Shown piece by piece: positions 54,572 to 62,464 of a DNA stretch of 64,000 bases (position 1 is its first letter; each line of letters opens with the position of its first letter). The notes below the pieces were generated by a model, which made no database searches, was not told the origin of the DNA, and saw only the letters and a list, made by a program, of their open reading frames with translations. A program made the position numbers and the translations under genes. Source of the DNA: Flavobacteriales bacterium (GTDB lineage Bacteria > Bacteroidota > Bacteroidia > Flavobacteriales > UBA7430); NCBI GenBank assembly GCA_002707145.1, contig PAMD01000022.1, positions 1-64,000 of the forward strand, in the 5' to 3' direction.

Positions 54572-55203
54572 ATGCGCTTAATAATTCATTTCTTATTATA
54601 TATTTCAGGTATTTGCTGTTTTGCTCAAATCCCAAGCGTCACCTCTGTAAATGGAGAAATAATCTCCAGCAAACTCCTCGATGAAATCATACTTACTCCT
54701 CTGAAGTTATCTCCCAAAGAGCGTTTGGAATTTTATCGCCTAAAAAAAAAAAGTTCTAAAGGTCTATCCTTATGCCAAAAGGGCCAAAATTCAATTTAAA
54801 GAAATTGAAGAAGACTTTTTGTTTATTAAGTTTAAAAGAGAAAAAAGAAAAATATCCAAATTACACGATCGCTGGCTTAGAAAACACTTCACGGATGATC
54901 TTAAACAACTGACACGATCAGAGGGTCAAATATTAAGCAAACTTATACATTATGAGACAGGAAAAAGCAGCTTCAAACTAATAAAAGAATATAGAAGTGG
55001 ACTTAATGCGCTATTATGGCAAAAAATAGCCAAACTCTACGATGGAAACTTAAAAATCACATTCAACCCTTCAGAGGTGAAGGAAGACCTCTGGATTGAG
55101 CATATTTTGAGGAGTCAAAACAGAAAATAGAGAATCTTTTGAAAATCTAAAAGAACTACTCAATCAAGAAAAAGTACATAAAAGAGCATGGATAGTAAAT
55201 TAA
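54572..55203 (+). pseudogene. DUF4294-family protein, frameshifted
   Basis: The first frame (54572 onward) encodes a signal peptide (FLLYISGICCFAQIP) and the start of the DUF4294 domain up to ERLEFYRLKKK. After an eleven-A run at 54742-54752 the homologous sequence continues in another frame (VLKVYPYAKRAKIQF, then LWIEHILRSQ). A further change near 55117-55123 would extend it to ENRESFENLKELLNQ... and a stop at 55201-55203. Removing one A from each run restores a continuous protein of about 209 residues. Either the gene is decaying, the runs were miscounted, or slippage corrects it. DUF4294 proteins are found throughout Bacteroidota with unknown function. Confidence 0.75.
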
Positions 55204-55268
55204 ATGAGATTATCCAGAATAAGTTAGATATATGTAAACGGTGAATTTTTTAGCTACATTTATTAGTT

Positions 55269-55276
55269 TACTTTTG
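55269..55276 (+). promoter_or_regulatory. -7 box of the SlyD-like isomerase gene
   Basis: TACTTTTG is a perfect TAnnTTTG, 15 bases before the ATG at 55292. No -33 TTG at the right spacing is evident. Confidence 0.45.
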
Positions 55277-55291
55277 TGAAAAAATTGGAAA

Positions 55292-55786
55292 ATGAATGAA
55301 ACAAAAAATAAAGTAATATCTCTCGAATATAAATTATACAGACACGATGCTAAAGGAGAAATGATCGAATCAACCGAGGGAAACCCTCCCCTAGTATTTC
55401 TTTCTGGATTGAACCAAATGATTCCCGAATTCGAAGCTCAAGTTCTAGAATTGAATGCAGGTGACAGTTTTTCATTCAGTATCAAGTCAGAGAATGCCTA
55501 TGGAACAAAAACAGACGATGCTATTATTGAACTTCCTCATGACATGTTTATGAAAGAAGACAAATTCGTGAAAGAAGTTGTCGTAGACAATATGATTCCT
55601 TTACAAGATCAAAATGGACAAGTAGTTCCTGCGAAAGTAGTTTCCATTAATGAGACTACTATTACTGTTGATGTAAATCACCCACTCGCGGACCAAGACT
55701 TACATTTTTCAGGTAAAATTGTAAAAGTTCGTGAAGCAACCTTAGAAGAATTGAAACAGGGTCATGTTCAAAGTTCAGGAAGTTAG
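55292..55786 (+). CDS. SlyD-like FKBP-type peptidyl-prolyl isomerase
   Basis: This 164-residue protein follows the SlyD arrangement: an FKBP strand (VISLEYKLYRHDAKGEMIESTEG), LSGLNQMIPEFEAQVLELNAGD near 49, the insert-in-flap chaperone region from about 75 to 125, and DVNHPLADQDLHFSGKIVKV near 127. The His-rich tail of E. coli SlyD is absent. It assists folding as a prolyl isomerase and chaperone in the cytoplasm. The gene has its own promoter box and precedes the DEAD-box helicase gene by 91 bases. Confidence 0.92.
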   Translation: MNETKNKVISLEYKLYRHDAKGEMIESTEGNPPLVFLSGLNQMIPEFEAQVLELNAGDSFSFSIKSENAYGTKTDDAIIELPHDMFMKEDKFVKEVVVDNMIPLQDQNGQVVPAKVVSINETTITVDVNHPLADQDLHFSGKIVKVREATLEELKQGHVQSSGS

Positions 55787-55877
55787 GAATACTAAACTTC
55801 TAATCTCACAAAATCCATTCAAACATTTGAGGTGATTTTTCTTTTAAGCCCTTTATTTAATTCATTAAATTTAATAT

Positions 55878-57188
55878 ATGTCTCAGGAAGTGAAAAATCA
55901 AAAGAAAATTCTAGAAAAGCTTCAAATCAGCGAACTTAATGACATGCAGAAAGCAGCCTCATCTGCACTAGACTCGTCTGCAAACGTAGTCCTATTGTCC
56001 CCAACTGGAACAGGAAAAACATTAGCTTTCCTTCTTCCTTTAGTGGCTAAATTAGATCCAAAATGCGAATATATTCAGGCACTAATTGTTGCTCCATCTA
56101 GGGAGTTAGCTATTCAAATTGAGCAAGTAATCCGGGAGATGGGTGCAGGTTTTAAGACTTCTGTCGTATATGGGGGAAGACTCTTTTCTAAAGACAAAAT
56201 AGACTTAAAACATTTACCTGCAATATTGGTAGGGACACCCGGAAGACTGTGCGACCACATTCGAAGAAACTCCTTTAGCACTAAACATATTTCAAGTCTA
56301 GTATTGGATGAATTTGACAAATCTCTAGAAGTTGGATTCGAAATTGAAATGAATTTTATATGTACTTCGTTGAGCCAAGTAAAAAAGAAAATTCTTACCT
56401 CGGCGACTCACAAAGTTCAGATTCCTAAATTTTTAAAACTCGAAGCACCAATCTACGTGAATTTTCTTGGGCAGAATGTAAGCCAGCTTAAAATCAAGGC
56501 AATTATATCTCCGCAAAAAAACAAACTTGATACCCTTATAAAATCAATAGATCATTTTGGAAATCAACCAGGAATTATCTTTTGTAATTTTAAAGAGTCA
56601 ATTCATCAAATAAGCCAGCGATTGTCAGAAAATTCTATTAATCATGGCTGCTTTTATGGAGAAATGGACCAGAAACAAAGAGAAAGAGCACTTATAAAAT
56701 TTAGAAATGGAACCTACCAACTATTGGTTGCAACTGATTTGGCTGCCAGAGGAATTGATATCCCTGAGATAAAGTTCATCCTCCATTATCACTTACCATT
56801 ACGGGAGAAAGAATTCACCCATAGAAATGGACGTACAGCAAGAATGAATAAAGGTGGGAACGCTTATGTATTATGCTGGAAAGAAGAAGAACTCCCCCAT
56901 TTCATCCAAAACTTAAGCGAGGAAAAACTTAGTAGAGTTCTACCTCCAGAAAGTACCTTTAGGATCACAATGTTTATATCAGGGGGTCGAAAAGACAAAA
57001 TATCAAAAGGAGATATTGCAGGATTCTTTTTTAAAAAGGGCGGGTTAATAGGAAATGAACTGGGAACCATAGAACTAAAATCCGACTGCGCTTTTGTTTC
57101 TGTACCGGAAGAAAAAGCTGACGAACTAATACACAAGTTAAATAATACTAAGCTCAAAAAGAAAAAAGTTCGCGTAACTAAAATATAA
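55878..57188 (+). CDS. DEAD-box RNA helicase, DEFD variant, with DbpA-like C-terminal domain
   Basis: This 436-residue ATP-dependent RNA helicase shows motif I SPTGTGKT near 41, PSRELA near 75, GTPGRL near 117, motif II as DEFD near 143 instead of DEAD, SAT (motif III) near 175, ATDLAARGIDIP near 281 and HRNGRTAR near 315. The C-terminal 75 residues (FISGGRKDKISKGDIAGFFF...) resemble the DbpA RNA-binding domain, which directs helicases to 23S rRNA. It is followed by rluF after four bases, so a joint role in large-subunit rRNA maturation is likely. Confidence 0.9.
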   Translation: MSQEVKNQKKILEKLQISELNDMQKAASSALDSSANVVLLSPTGTGKTLAFLLPLVAKLDPKCEYIQALIVAPSRELAIQIEQVIREMGAGFKTSVVYGGRLFSKDKIDLKHLPAILVGTPGRLCDHIRRNSFSTKHISSLVLDEFDKSLEVGFEIEMNFICTSLSQVKKKILTSATHKVQIPKFLKLEAPIYVNFLGQNVSQLKIKAIISPQKNKLDTLIKSIDHFGNQPGIIFCNFKESIHQISQRLSENSINHGCFYGEMDQKQRERALIKFRNGTYQLLVATDLAARGIDIPEIKFILHYHLPLREKEFTHRNGRTARMNKGGNAYVLCWKEEELPHFIQNLSEEKLSRVLPPESTFRITMFISGGRKDKISKGDIAGFFFKKGGLIGNELGTIELKSDCAFVSVPEEKADELIHKLNNTKLKKKKVRVTKI

Positions 57189-57192
57189 GTCC

Positions 57193-57924
57193 TTGAAAGA
57201 AAAAAAACTTAAAAGAATTAACAAGTTTCTCAGTGAGTATGGATACTCTTCTCGTAGAGGTGCCGACAAATTGATTGAGGAAGGAAGAGTTACTATAAAC
57301 GGAAAAGTTCCGGAAAAAGGAACAAAAGTAACTAATGAAGACCTAGTTTATGTTGATGGAGAGCTCATTAAGCGAGCATTAAAAGATCATATTTATATTG
57401 CTTTTAATAAACCGAGAGGGATCGTCTGTACAACAGATGTTAATAATGAAAAAGACAATATCATAGATTTTATTGGTCATCCTGAGCGAATATTCCCTAT
57501 TGGTAGACTAGACAAGGCGAGTGAAGGACTTATCTTCCTGACTAGTGATGGTAATATAGTTAACAAAATTTTACGGGCTAGGAATAACCATGAAAAAGAG
57601 TATGAAGTTCGCGTCAACAAACCTATTACCAATGAATTCATTAGACGTATGAGCGAAGGAATACCCATTATGCAAACAACAACAAATAAATGCAAAGTGG
57701 TACAAATAAATAAATTCTATTTTAAGATCACTTTGACCCAAGGATTAAATAGACAAATACGAAAAATGTGCAACTATTTAAGCTATGAAGTTTATAAATT
57801 GAAACGAATACGGATAATGAATATCAACCTAGATATTCCCTATGGAGAATGGAGGTACATCACTGAAAATGAAATGATTGAAATAAATAAGCTTGTGAAA
57901 CAATCTCATATGACATTTGATTAA
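57193..57924 (+). CDS. rluF: 23S rRNA pseudouridine synthase, RluF-like
   Basis: This 243-residue enzyme has an N-terminal S4 domain (INKFLSEYGYSSRRGADKLIEEG near 9) and the RsuA/RluB/RluF-type catalytic domain: FPIGRLDKASEGLIFLTSDG near 97 with the catalytic Asp, and GLNRQIRKMCNYLSYEVYKLKRIRI near 177. By family it modifies U2604 of 23S rRNA. The start is the TTG at 57193, four bases after the helicase stop codon; no ATG fits. It is distinct from the RluD homologue at 47506. Confidence 0.9.
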   Translation: MKEKKLKRINKFLSEYGYSSRRGADKLIEEGRVTINGKVPEKGTKVTNEDLVYVDGELIKRALKDHIYIAFNKPRGIVCTTDVNNEKDNIIDFIGHPERIFPIGRLDKASEGLIFLTSDGNIVNKILRARNNHEKEYEVRVNKPITNEFIRRMSEGIPIMQTTTNKCKVVQINKFYFKITLTQGLNRQIRKMCNYLSYEVYKLKRIRIMNINLDIPYGEWRYITENEMIEINKLVKQSHMTFD

Positions 57925-57980
57925 GAAGATTGAAAACAAATAATAATATAGATAAAATACGAATATTCAATATATATGAT

Positions 57981-57988
57981 TATCTTTG
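57981..57988 (+). promoter_or_regulatory. -7 box of the cold-shock gene cluster
   Basis: TATCTTTG is a perfect TAnnTTTG, 24 bases before the first cold-shock ATG at 58013. No -33 TTG is clear at 17-23 bases upstream. Confidence 0.5.
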
Positions 57989-58012
57989 CGCTTTAAAAAT
58001 TATAACAACACT

Positions 58013-58204
58013 ATGAACAAAGGAACAGTAAAATTCTTCAATGAATCCAAAGGATTTGGATTTATAGTTGATAACGAATCAAAAACAGAATATTTCGTCC
58101 ACGTTACGGGATTAATCGATGAGGTTAACGAAGGTGATGAAGTAGAGTTCGAATTGCAAGAGGGCCGTAAAGGTCTAAATGCTGTTAATGTAAAAGCAGT
58201 ATAA
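58013..58204 (+). CDS. Cold-shock domain protein, copy 1
   Basis: This 63-residue OB-fold protein has RNP1 KGFGFI near 13 and an RNP2-like YFVHVTG near 26. It binds single-stranded RNA or DNA and is expected to act as an RNA chaperone. The ATG at 58013 begins the conserved MNKGTVKFF; an upstream in-frame start at 57986 adds nine residues and lies inside the promoter box, so I rejected it. It differs from copies 2 and 3 at about eight residues. Confidence 0.95.
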   Translation: MNKGTVKFFNESKGFGFIVDNESKTEYFVHVTGLIDEVNEGDEVEFELQEGRKGLNAVNVKAV

Positions 58205-58214
58205 TCTTAGCGCT

Positions 58215-58406
58215 ATGAACAAAGGAACAGTAAAATTTTTCAATGAGTCCAAGGGATTTGGATTTGTAGTAGACGATGAGTCAAAAACAGAATATTTCGT
58301 TCACGTAACTGGTTTAATTGATGAGATTAATGAAGGTGACGCAGTAGAATTCGAGCTCGAGGAAGGAAGAAAAGGACTCAACGCAGTAAATGTTAAAACT
58401 ATTTAA
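58215..58406 (+). CDS. Cold-shock domain protein, copy 2
   Basis: This 63-residue protein is nearly the same as copy 1, with V18, D21, I38, A43, E49, T62 and I63 as the main differences. It lies ten bases after the copy 1 stop. The DNA is also very similar to copy 3, pointing to a recent tandem duplication. RNA-binding residues are conserved. The three copies are probably one transcript ending at the hairpin near 58633. Confidence 0.95.
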   Translation: MNKGTVKFFNESKGFGFVVDDESKTEYFVHVTGLIDEINEGDAVEFELEEGRKGLNAVNVKTI

Positions 58407-58417
58407 ATCAGTAAGTT

Positions 58418-58609
58418 ATGAATAAAGGAACAGTAAAATTTTTCAACGAGTCCAAAGGATTTGGATTTGTAGTAGACAACGAGTCAAAAACTGAATATTT
58501 CGTTCACGTAACTGGTTTAATTGATGAGATTAACGAGGGTGACGCAGTAGAATTCGAGCTTGAGGAAGGAAGAAAAGGTCTTAACGCAGTTAATGTTAAA
58601 ACAGTTTAA
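58418..58609 (+). CDS. Cold-shock domain protein, copy 3
   Basis: This 63-residue protein differs from copy 2 at two positions (N21 and V63). The two share most of their DNA sequence, so copy 2 and copy 3 are the youngest pair. It lies eleven bases after copy 2 and 23 bases before a strong terminator. Confidence 0.95.
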   Translation: MNKGTVKFFNESKGFGFVVDNESKTEYFVHVTGLIDEINEGDAVEFELEEGRKGLNAVNVKTV

Positions 58610-58632
58610 TTTATTTTTCAGTATTCTTACCT

Positions 58633-58661
58633 AAAAGCCTGTCTTCGGATAGGCTTTTTTT
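58633..58661 (+). terminator. Rho-independent terminator after the cold-shock cluster
   Basis: AAAAGCCT and AGGCTTTT flank a ten-base inner part with TTCG, forming a strong stem followed by seven T residues. The next gene begins directly after, so the ATG at 58662 is inside the tail. Confidence 0.88.
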
Positions 58662-58673
58662 ATGCTTAAAAAT

Positions 58674-59198
58674 ATGAAGAAAGAAAATTATATTAATTCT
58701 AGAGAATTTTTTGACAAAATCGATGCTGGAAAAAAAGAAAAAAAACATCCTTGGGTACTTTGTTGGAAGCTAAATACACCAAGTAATATTGGAAGTATTT
58801 TGCGAGTCGCAGATAATTTAGCTTGTGAAAAAGTTTTATTTGTAGATGAAAATCCCAATTTTAGAGACCAAAGAATAAAACAAACTGCTCAAACTAGCTT
58901 TGATGCAGTGAAATGGGAATTTTGCAAACCAAACGAATGGTTAGCACTTATTCCGAAAAATTATCAAATTATCGCAATAGAGACATCTAGCAATGCTGCT
59001 AACTTGTATCGAGAAGACTTACCTAAAAAGTGTGTTCTAGTTTTGGGGAACGAAAAAACAGGAATAGATAAAGAAATTTTAAAAAAATGTGATCGCACAA
59101 TTTTTATTCCAATGAAAGGAAAAAACAAGTCAATGAATGTTAGCCATGCCTTAACAATAGTTCTAGGAGAATGGATCAGGCAATGTTATTATACATGA
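58674..59198 (+). CDS. SpoU/TrmH-family RNA 2'-O-methyltransferase
   Basis: This protein of about 174 residues has the three SPOUT motifs: NTPSNIGSILRVADNLA near 33, LVLGNEKTGIDKEIL near 122 and IFIPMKGKNKSMNVSHALTIVLGEW near 144. The conserved Asn, Arg, Glu and Asn residues of the active site are present. It 2'-O-methylates a tRNA or rRNA ribose with SAM. I prefer ATG 58674 (MKKENYINS); the ATG at 58662 is in the terminator tail. The target nucleotide is unknown. Confidence 0.87.
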   Translation: MKKENYINSREFFDKIDAGKKEKKHPWVLCWKLNTPSNIGSILRVADNLACEKVLFVDENPNFRDQRIKQTAQTSFDAVKWEFCKPNEWLALIPKNYQIIAIETSSNAANLYREDLPKKCVLVLGNEKTGIDKEILKKCDRTIFIPMKGKNKSMNVSHALTIVLGEWIRQCYYT

Positions 59199-59314
59199 GA
59201 AATAGTTCACTCACTCTGATCATTTAATAAATCTATTAAAAAGTAATACTAATAATAAAGCCAAATGTTCTGATAATTATTATCTCTATAAATCACATCT
59301 AATGAGATAAAAAA

Positions 59315-60133
59315 TCATACAATATTAGCTTTCATAAGTTCTATATACATTTCATTCTGTAAGTCGAAAGCTCTTTTTCTAGCTATTTCGGCAAAATCTC
59401 TATCTTCGGATGCGTATATAATAGCTCTAGACGAATTTACAAGTAGGCCACAATCTTTATTCATTCCAAATTTACTTACTTCTGCTAAACTGCCTCCTTG
59501 AGCTCCAACTCCTGGAACCAACAAAAAGTGTTCAGGAATAGTCTTTCGAATCTTGAGAAGCGATTCAGCTTGGGTAGCTCCCACTACATACATCATATTA
59601 GCAGGACTAGCCCACTTAGAAGAAGTCTCTATAACATATTTATAAAGTGATTTATTATTAGTTTTAAGAAATTGAAAGTCTTTCCCTCCCTCATTGGAGG
59701 TCAAGGCCAACAAAATTACCCATTTATTTTTGTAGGATAAAAAAGGCGTCACAGAGTCTTTTCCCATATAAGGTGAAACAGTAATTGAATGAAAATTCAT
59801 ATTCTCAAAAAATGCCTTTGCATACATTTTTGAGGTATTTCCGACATCCCCTCGTTTTGCATCGGCAATGGTAAATATATTTTCAGGAATGTAATCTAAT
59901 GTCTTCTGAAGTGATATTAAACCCGACACCCCCAATGACTCATAAAAAGCGATATTTGGCTTGTAAGCAACACATAAATCCTTTGTAGCATCTATAATCT
60001 GCTTATTGAATTCAAAAACAGGATCTTCTAATCCCAAAAGATGAACGGGAATACGACTCAGGTCTGTATCTAAACCCACACACAAAAAAGATTTCTTCTC
60101 TTTAATTTGTTCAATGAGCTGATGCCTATTCAT
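59315..60133 (-). CDS. pyrF: Orotidine 5'-phosphate decarboxylase
   Basis: This protein of about 272 residues catalyses the last step of UMP synthesis. The motifs are [14 protein letters not shown] near 15, [14 protein letters not shown] near 58, [21 protein letters not shown] near 88 with the catalytic Lys and Asp, and [10 protein letters not shown] near 209. It belongs to the longer type 2 group. I chose ATG 60133 ([15 protein letters not shown]); it overlaps the prfA stop codon by eight bases. Cotranscription with prfA and purM is likely. Confidence 0.94.
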   Translation of the reverse strand: MNRHQLIEQIKEKKSFLCVGLDTDLSRIPVHLLGLEDPVFEFNKQIIDATKDLCVAYKPNIAFYESLGVSGLISLQKTLDYIPENIFTIADAKRGDVGNTSKMYAKAFFENMNFHSITVSPYMGKDSVTPFLSYKNKWVILLALTSNEGGKDFQFLKTNNKSLYKYVIETSSKWASPANMMYVVGATQAESLLKIRKTIPEHFLLVPGVGAQGGSLAEVSKFGMNKDCGLLVNSSRAIIYASEDRDFAEIARKRAFDLQNEMYIELMKANIV

Positions 60134-61202
60134 CAGCTCCTTCTTTAAGTCTTTCGGAATTTTCAGCAAGGGTTAATTCTTCGATAATTTTATGAATATC
60201 TCCATTAATTATGTCACTTAATGAATAAAGTGTAAGAGCAATGCGATGATCTGTAACTCTTCCTTGGGGATAGTTATATGTACGAATCTTTGCAGAACGG
60301 TCTCCTGTAGAGACCATTGTTTTTCTTTTTCCAGCTATTTCAGCGTTTCTTTTTGCCAATTCAATTTCAAAGATTCGAGATCTTAAAACCTGAAGAGCTT
60401 TAGCATAATTTTTAATTTGTGATTTTTGGTCTTGACATTGAGCGACTACCCCTGATGGGATATGAGTCAAACGAACTGCTGAATAAGTTGTATTAACTGA
60501 TTGTCCTCCGGGGCCTGATGAACAATAAGTTTCTTTTTTTATGTCTTTATCACTGATTTGAACATCAAATTCTTCTGCTTCTGGCAAAACTACCACAGAA
60601 GCAGCTGAAGTGTGAACTCGACCTTGGGTTTCTGTTTGAGGAACTCTCTGAACGCGATGAACACCGGACTCATATTTCATTATTCCGTAAACATCATCTC
60701 CGGACACATTCATAACAATTTCTTTATATCCTCCTGCAGTTCCATGTGTCACATCGACAAGTTCAGTTCGCCATTTTTTAGTCTCGCAATAACGAGAGTA
60801 CATTCTGTATAAATCACCTGCAAAAATACTTGCTTCATCTCCCCCTGCACCAGCCCTTATCTCTATCACGGCATTTTTCGAATCCTCTGGATCTTTCGGA
60901 ATAAGAAGTACTTTAATATGATCCTCTAATTCATTTTTTTTTGGAATCGCTTCGTCTAACTCAATTCGAGCCATTTCCTTCATTTCTTCATCATCAGAAT
61001 TCAATATTTGATTTGATTCATCTATATTTTGACAAATGATTTTATATTTGGTATAAACTTCAACTATAGGTATAAGATCTTTGTACTCCTTGTTCAACTT
61101 AACATAACGTTTCATGTCAGCAATCACGTCTGGCTCGATAATCTGCTGAGATACATCATCAAAACGAAGTTTAATTAATTTTAATTTATCTATTAGTGCC
61201 AT
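60126..61202 (-). CDS. prfA: Peptide chain release factor 1
   Basis: This protein of about 358 residues terminates translation at UAA and UAG. The GGQ motif is in [20 protein letters not shown] near 225, and the anticodon-like tripeptide is PQT in [11 protein letters not shown] near 183 (RF1 has PxT). RVTDHRI appears near the end. I chose ATG 61202 ([16 protein letters not shown]); an earlier ATG at 61223 adds seven residues and would overlap purM. It sits between purM and pyrF. Confidence 0.95.
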   Translation of the reverse strand: MALIDKLKLIKLRFDDVSQQIIEPDVIADMKRYVKLNKEYKDLIPIVEVYTKYKIICQNIDESNQILNSDDEEMKEMARIELDEAIPKKNELEDHIKVLLIPKDPEDSKNAVIEIRAGAGGDEASIFAGDLYRMYSRYCETKKWRTELVDVTHGTAGGYKEIVMNVSGDDVYGIMKYESGVHRVQRVPQTETQGRVHTSAASVVVLPEAEEFDVQISDKDIKKETYCSSGPGGQSVNTTYSAVRLTHIPSGVVAQCQDQKSQIKNYAKALQVLRSRIFEIELAKRNAEIAGKRKTMVSTGDRSAKIRTYNYPQGRVTDHRIALTLYSLSDIINGDIHKIIEELTLAENSERLKEGADE

Positions 61203-61203
61203 A

Positions 61204-62373
61204 TCAGTAGGTAAATTCGCCATGAGGGCTCTTAATTGTCAATTTTTTACCGTTAAAAGCTTCTACACGACCAATAATTTTCGCATCTACTCCAAAAGAC
61301 TTTGAAATATTGATGATTTGTTCAGCGAATTCTTCTTCGAGATAAATTTCCATTCTATGTCCCATATTAAACACTTGGTACATTTCTTTCCAATCTGTGG
61401 ATGATTCTCGTTGAATTAATTTAAAAAGAGGAGGAATCGGGAACATATTATCTTTAATAACATGAACATGCTCAACAAAATGAAGTACTTTGGTTTGTGC
61501 TCCACCACTGCAATGAACTAAGCCGTGAATATGAACTCTGTGCATCTCAAGTATTCTTTTTATAATCGGAGCATAAGTTCTGGTAGGAGATAATACAAGT
61601 TTTCCAGCATCGAGAGGAACTCCCTCAACAAAATCAGTTAAAGACAAGTCACCCGAATATGTGAGTTCATCTGGAACAGATGCATCGTAACTTTCAGGAT
61701 ATTTCTTAGACAAATATTTATGGAATACATCGTGGCGAGCAGAAGTTAGCCCATTGGATCCCATTCCTCCATTATACTCATTTTCGTAAGTAGCTTGACC
61801 AAAAGACTCTAATCCTACAATCACTTCCCCACCAACAATATTATGGTTTGATATAACCTCTTTTCGTTTCATTCTAGCAGTGACAGTGGAGTCGACAATG
61901 AGTGTTCGAACTAAATCACCAACATCTGCCGTCTCACCTCCCGTAGAATAAACTCCAACTCCCTGAGCTCTAAGATCAGACAATAAATCCTCCGTCCCAT
62001 TAATTAAAGCAGAAATAACTTCACCCGGTATTAAGTTTTTATTTCGACCAATCGTAGAAGAGATTAGTATATTATCAACTACCCCCACGCAAAGAAGATC
62101 GTCAATATTCATGACTATGGCGTCTTGAGCTATACCTCTCCAAACAGAAAGATCTCCAGTCTCTTTCCAATACATGTAGGCAAGAGAAGATTTTGTTCCT
62201 GCCCCATCTGCATGCATTACGATGCAATAGTCATCATCTCCGGTTAGACGGTCCTCAACTATTTTACAAAAGGCTTTGGGAAATAAACCTTTGTCTACTT
62301 TTTTTATCGCATTGTGAACATCTTCCTTAGAAGCGGACACTCCTCTCATCATGTATCGGTTCTGATTACTCAA
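61204..62373 (-). CDS. purM: Phosphoribosylformylglycinamidine cyclo-ligase (AIR synthase), long form
   Basis: This 389-residue enzyme closes the imidazole ring in purine synthesis. It has the AIR synthase pattern [19 protein letters not shown] near 9, [21 protein letters not shown] near 53 and [24 protein letters not shown] near 75, and a later [15 protein letters not shown]. The N-terminus fits the TTG start at 62373 because the family begins with SNxxRYxMRGVSAS. The protein is longer than the E. coli form (345). It heads the purM-prfA-pyrF run. Confidence 0.92.
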   Translation of the reverse strand: MSNQNRYMMRGVSASKEDVHNAIKKVDKGLFPKAFCKIVEDRLTGDDDYCIVMHADGAGTKSSLAYMYWKETGDLSVWRGIAQDAIVMNIDDLLCVGVVDNILISSTIGRNKNLIPGEVISALINGTEDLLSDLRAQGVGVYSTGGETADVGDLVRTLIVDSTVTARMKRKEVISNHNIVGGEVIVGLESFGQATYENEYNGGMGSNGLTSARHDVFHKYLSKKYPESYDASVPDELTYSGDLSLTDFVEGVPLDAGKLVLSPTRTYAPIIKRILEMHRVHIHGLVHCSGGAQTKVLHFVEHVHVIKDNMFPIPPLFKLIQRESSTDWKEMYQVFNMGHRMEIYLEEEFAEQIINISKSFGVDAKIIGRVEAFNGKKLTIKSPHGEFTY

Positions 62374-62418
62374 TATGAAAATTTGTTGCTATTAATCCTA
62401 TTGGTATAATTTATATAA

Positions 62419-62450
62419 AAAAGCATCCCATTTTGGGATGCTTTTATTTA
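62419..62450 (-). terminator. Terminator after the PorE-like gene
   Basis: AAAAGCATCCCA, a three-base T loop and TGGGATGCTTTT form a twelve-pair stem with A runs on the left and T on the right. On the minus strand it ends the OmpA-domain gene; it may work in both directions. It stands between that gene and the purM start. Confidence 0.85.
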
Positions 62451-62464
62451 ATTCAAAGTACTAA

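Larger units (their letters stand above)
58013..58609 (+). repeat. Three tandem cold-shock gene copies (about 203-base units)
   Basis: Each unit comprises a 192-base gene and a 10-11 base spacer. Copies 2 and 3 are closest at DNA level; copy 1 has more differences, mainly at third positions. The arrangement offers substrate for recombination or gene conversion. Confidence 0.9.

Noticed and set aside
54484..54684. Plus-strand frame overlapping the M28 end and the DUF4294 start
   Set aside because: It is off frame with the signal peptide of the DUF4294 gene and shows no homology.
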